From positions 1-7,731 of the forward strand of contig ONVT01000011.1 in NCBI GenBank assembly GCA_900321365.1: a stretch of DNA of 7,731 bases, given 5' to 3'. A program made the translations under genes and the position numbers. Under the pieces are notes generated by a model. It was not told the DNA's origin. It searched no databases and worked only from the letters and a program-made list of their open reading frames with translations. Each line of letters begins with the position of its first letter. Positions within the stretch are counted from its first letter, which is position 1. This document shows, piece after piece, positions 6,642 through 7,731 of the stretch. This DNA is from an uncultured Eubacteriales bacterium (GTDB taxonomy: Bacteria > Bacillota_A > Clostridia > Lachnospirales > Lachnospiraceae).

Positions 6642-7643
6642 ATGTTTTCAAGCAAGTCCCGGAAGATTGTAAGGGATTACGAAAAACGCTTAATAGAACA
6701 GACAGCGCCAGGTGAGCACGGCGGGGACGGAAAGCAGCCGGATCCGGGGAAATCCGGAAAGGGCAGCCGGGAGGAATTTCTCAGAAGCCAGATCGGGGAA
6801 GAGGAGAACTTCTTTACGATGCTGCGGCGCCTGGTGAAGGAGAACAAGCTCGCGGTCTTCTCCGCAATTGTAATCCTGCTGTTTATCCTGGCGGCGATCT
6901 TCGCCCCGTTCCTGACGAAGTACAGCTACAGCCAGATGGATCTCAGAAACCGGCTTTCCCCTCCCTCGGCGGAGCACCTGCTCGGAACCGACGCGGCCGG
7001 CAGAGATGTCCTGACCAGGCTTCTGTACGGCGCCCGCGTCTCTCTGCTGACAGGTGTGGTCCCGACCATCATGAGCATGCTGATCGGCGCGATTCTGGGC
7101 GTGATCTCGGGATCCTACGGGAAAGTGACGGATATGGTGATCATGCGTCTGGCGGACATCATGCTCGCGTTCCCGTCGATGCTGCTGGCGATGGTCATCA
7201 TGTATACGCTCGGAGGCGGGCTGATCAATGTCTTTCTCACACTGGCCCTTGTAAACTGGGCGAGTGTTTCGAGGGTTGTGCGCTCTCAGACGCTGCAGCT
7301 TCGGCAGATGGAGTTTGTGGAGGCAGCCCGGGTCATGGGGGTATCCAGGGCGAAGATTCTCTTCCGGCATCTGCTTCCGAACTGCCTGCCGACGCTGATC
7401 GTGCTGTTTACGCTGAATGTGCCCTCGGCAATCCTCACCGAGAGCAGCCTCAGCTTTCTCGGTCTCGGTGTCCAGCCGCCGGCCGCTTCCTGGGGCCTGA
7501 TGGTCAACGAAGGACGGCAGTATCTGTACACTGCACCCTGGGTGAGCCTGGCGCCGAGCGTGGCGATCATGATTATCGTGCTCTCGTTCAACTTCCTCGG
7601 AGACGGACTGCGGGATGTGCTGGATCCTCACTTAAAGAAGTAG
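6642..7643 (+). CDS. dppC: Dipeptide/oligopeptide-type ABC transporter permease, DppC-like
   Basis: This 333-residue membrane subunit completes the channel with the DppB-like protein. Residues 1-68 are hydrophilic and highly charged, with a Gly/Pro/Lys-rich stretch (about 23-43). The first membrane helix follows (about 70-91), then the DppC hallmark LLGTDAAGRDVLTRLLYGAR (113-132). Further helices lie at about 134-157, 165-190, 196-212, 247-270 and 300-322. The ATPase-coupling loop EFVEAARVMGVSRAKILFRH (224-243) has the canonical EAA...G. SSLSFLGLGVQPP (268-280) and the C-terminal LRDVLDPHLKK are also typical. The protein is longer than many DppC proteins because of its N-terminal tail. It starts three bases after the upstream stop and has its own GGGAGG. 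No ATPase gene follows within the window, although this type of permease needs one or two. Confidence 0.93.
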   Translation: MFSSKSRKIVRDYEKRLIEQTAPGEHGGDGKQPDPGKSGKGSREEFLRSQIGEEENFFTMLRRLVKENKLAVFSAIVILLFILAAIFAPFLTKYSYSQMDLRNRLSPPSAEHLLGTDAAGRDVLTRLLYGARVSLLTGVVPTIMSMLIGAILGVISGSYGKVTDMVIMRLADIMLAFPSMLLAMVIMYTLGGGLINVFLTLALVNWASVSRVVRSQTLQLRQMEFVEAARVMGVSRAKILFRHLLPNCLPTLIVLFTLNVPSAILTESSLSFLGLGVQPPAASWGLMVNEGRQYLYTAPWVSLAPSVAIMIIVLSFNFLGDGLRDVLDPHLKK

Positions 7644-7652
7644 ATTTATACT

Positions 7653-7705
7653 GGTTAACCTTAGCGATTTCCAAGCGTCAGCGCCGGAAAGCGCTTAGTT
7701 TAACC
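7653..7705 (+). repeat. 14-base imperfect inverted repeat (large hairpin)
   Basis: The arms GGTTAACCTTAGCG (7653-7666) and CGCTTAGTTTAACC (7692-7705) pair at 12 of 14 positions, with mismatches at 7659/7699 and 7662/7696, around a 25-base loop. The left arm also contains the palindrome GGTTAACC. The position right after the operon suggests a transcript-end, stabilising or attenuating structure. A protein-binding site is an alternative. Confidence 0.6.
7680..7695 (+). other. Inner GC-rich hairpin
   Basis: AGCGC (7680-7684) and GCGCT (7691-7695) form a perfect 5-pair stem around the loop CGGAAA. It shares 7692-7695 with the right arm of the larger inverted repeat, so the two cannot be fully formed together. 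Only a broken T-stretch (TTAGTTT) follows, which is weak for a terminator. Confidence 0.4.
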
Positions 7706-7722
7706 GCATATACCGCGGTTTT
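7702..7722 (+). terminator. Possible weak intrinsic terminator
   Basis: AACCGC (7702-7707) and GCGGTT (7715-7720) form a 6-pair stem with a 7-base loop, and the arm runs into a four-base T-stretch (7719-7722). The stem and T-run are shorter than in a strong Rho-independent terminator. It competes with the larger inverted repeat for bases 7702-7705. Confidence 0.3.
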
Positions 7723-7731
7723 GGGCATGAG

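Larger units (their letters stand above)
7644..7731 (+). other. Non-coding tail downstream of the permease operon
   Basis: This is 88 bases without a supported gene. It contains the inverted repeat and hairpins listed separately. The ATG at 7727 has no Shine-Dalgarno and only a few bases of reading frame, so it is not called as a gene start. The spacing breaks the tight packing of the operon. Confidence 0.6.

Noticed and set aside
6690..7631. 313-codon open frame on the reverse strand opposite the DppC-like gene
   Set aside because: Its product is extremely rich in His, Gln, Asp and Arg, the typical composition of a shadow frame opposite a membrane protein; the forward gene has clear family motifs.
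7647..7652. TATACT as a -10 box for a downstream gene
   Set aside because: No -35-like hexamer lies at the right distance upstream.
7727..7731. ATG near the right edge as the start of the next gene
   Set aside because: No Shine-Dalgarno precedes it and only two bases of the following codon are visible.

Overview
The window looks like a piece of a moderately GC-rich chromosome from a Gram-positive anaerobe of the Clostridia. Lachnospiraceae or relatives are my best guess. The basis is the strong GGAGG-type ribosome binding sites, a very large multi-PAS GGDEF/EAL protein, and the flavour of the peptide-type ABC transporter. This placement is an inference from style, not from a marker gene. All four complete genes and the one cut gene read left to right on the + strand. 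The long reverse-strand ORFs are shadows of these genes.

Region 1 (1-2844) is the 3' part of a gene for a multidomain cyclic-di-GMP enzyme. Its start lies outside the window. The visible order is the end of one PAS domain, a second PAS domain, a GGDEF domain with an intact GGDEF motif, a third PAS domain, a second GGDEF domain that has lost its key residues, and a C-terminal EAL domain with all the usual catalytic residues. It could both make and break c-di-GMP. Region 2 (2867-3988), only 22 bases downstream with its own strong Shine-Dalgarno, is a PfkB-family sugar or nucleoside kinase of unknown substrate. The two genes are probably co-transcribed.

Region 3 (3989-4113) is a 125-base intergenic stretch with a plausible sigma-A promoter and a ribosome binding site. 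It drives region 4 (4114-7643), a compact transporter operon: a family-5 solute-binding protein, a DppB-like permease and a DppC-like permease. The binding protein has a signal peptide but no lipobox cysteine. Its stop codon overlaps the permease start by one base (TAATG), and the second permease follows after three bases. No ATPase gene lies in the window; dppD/dppF-like genes may follow downstream.

Region 5 (7644-7731) is an 88-base non-coding tail. It holds a 14-base imperfect inverted repeat, and two smaller hairpins that cannot form fully at the same time as the large one. It may be a terminator, an attenuator-like leader or an mRNA-stabilising element.

The simplest reading is a signalling/metabolism pair (c-di-GMP enzyme plus kinase) next to a peptide-type importer. 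Whether kinase and importer share a substrate cannot be told from sequence. I see no mobile element, CRISPR array, tRNA or rRNA.
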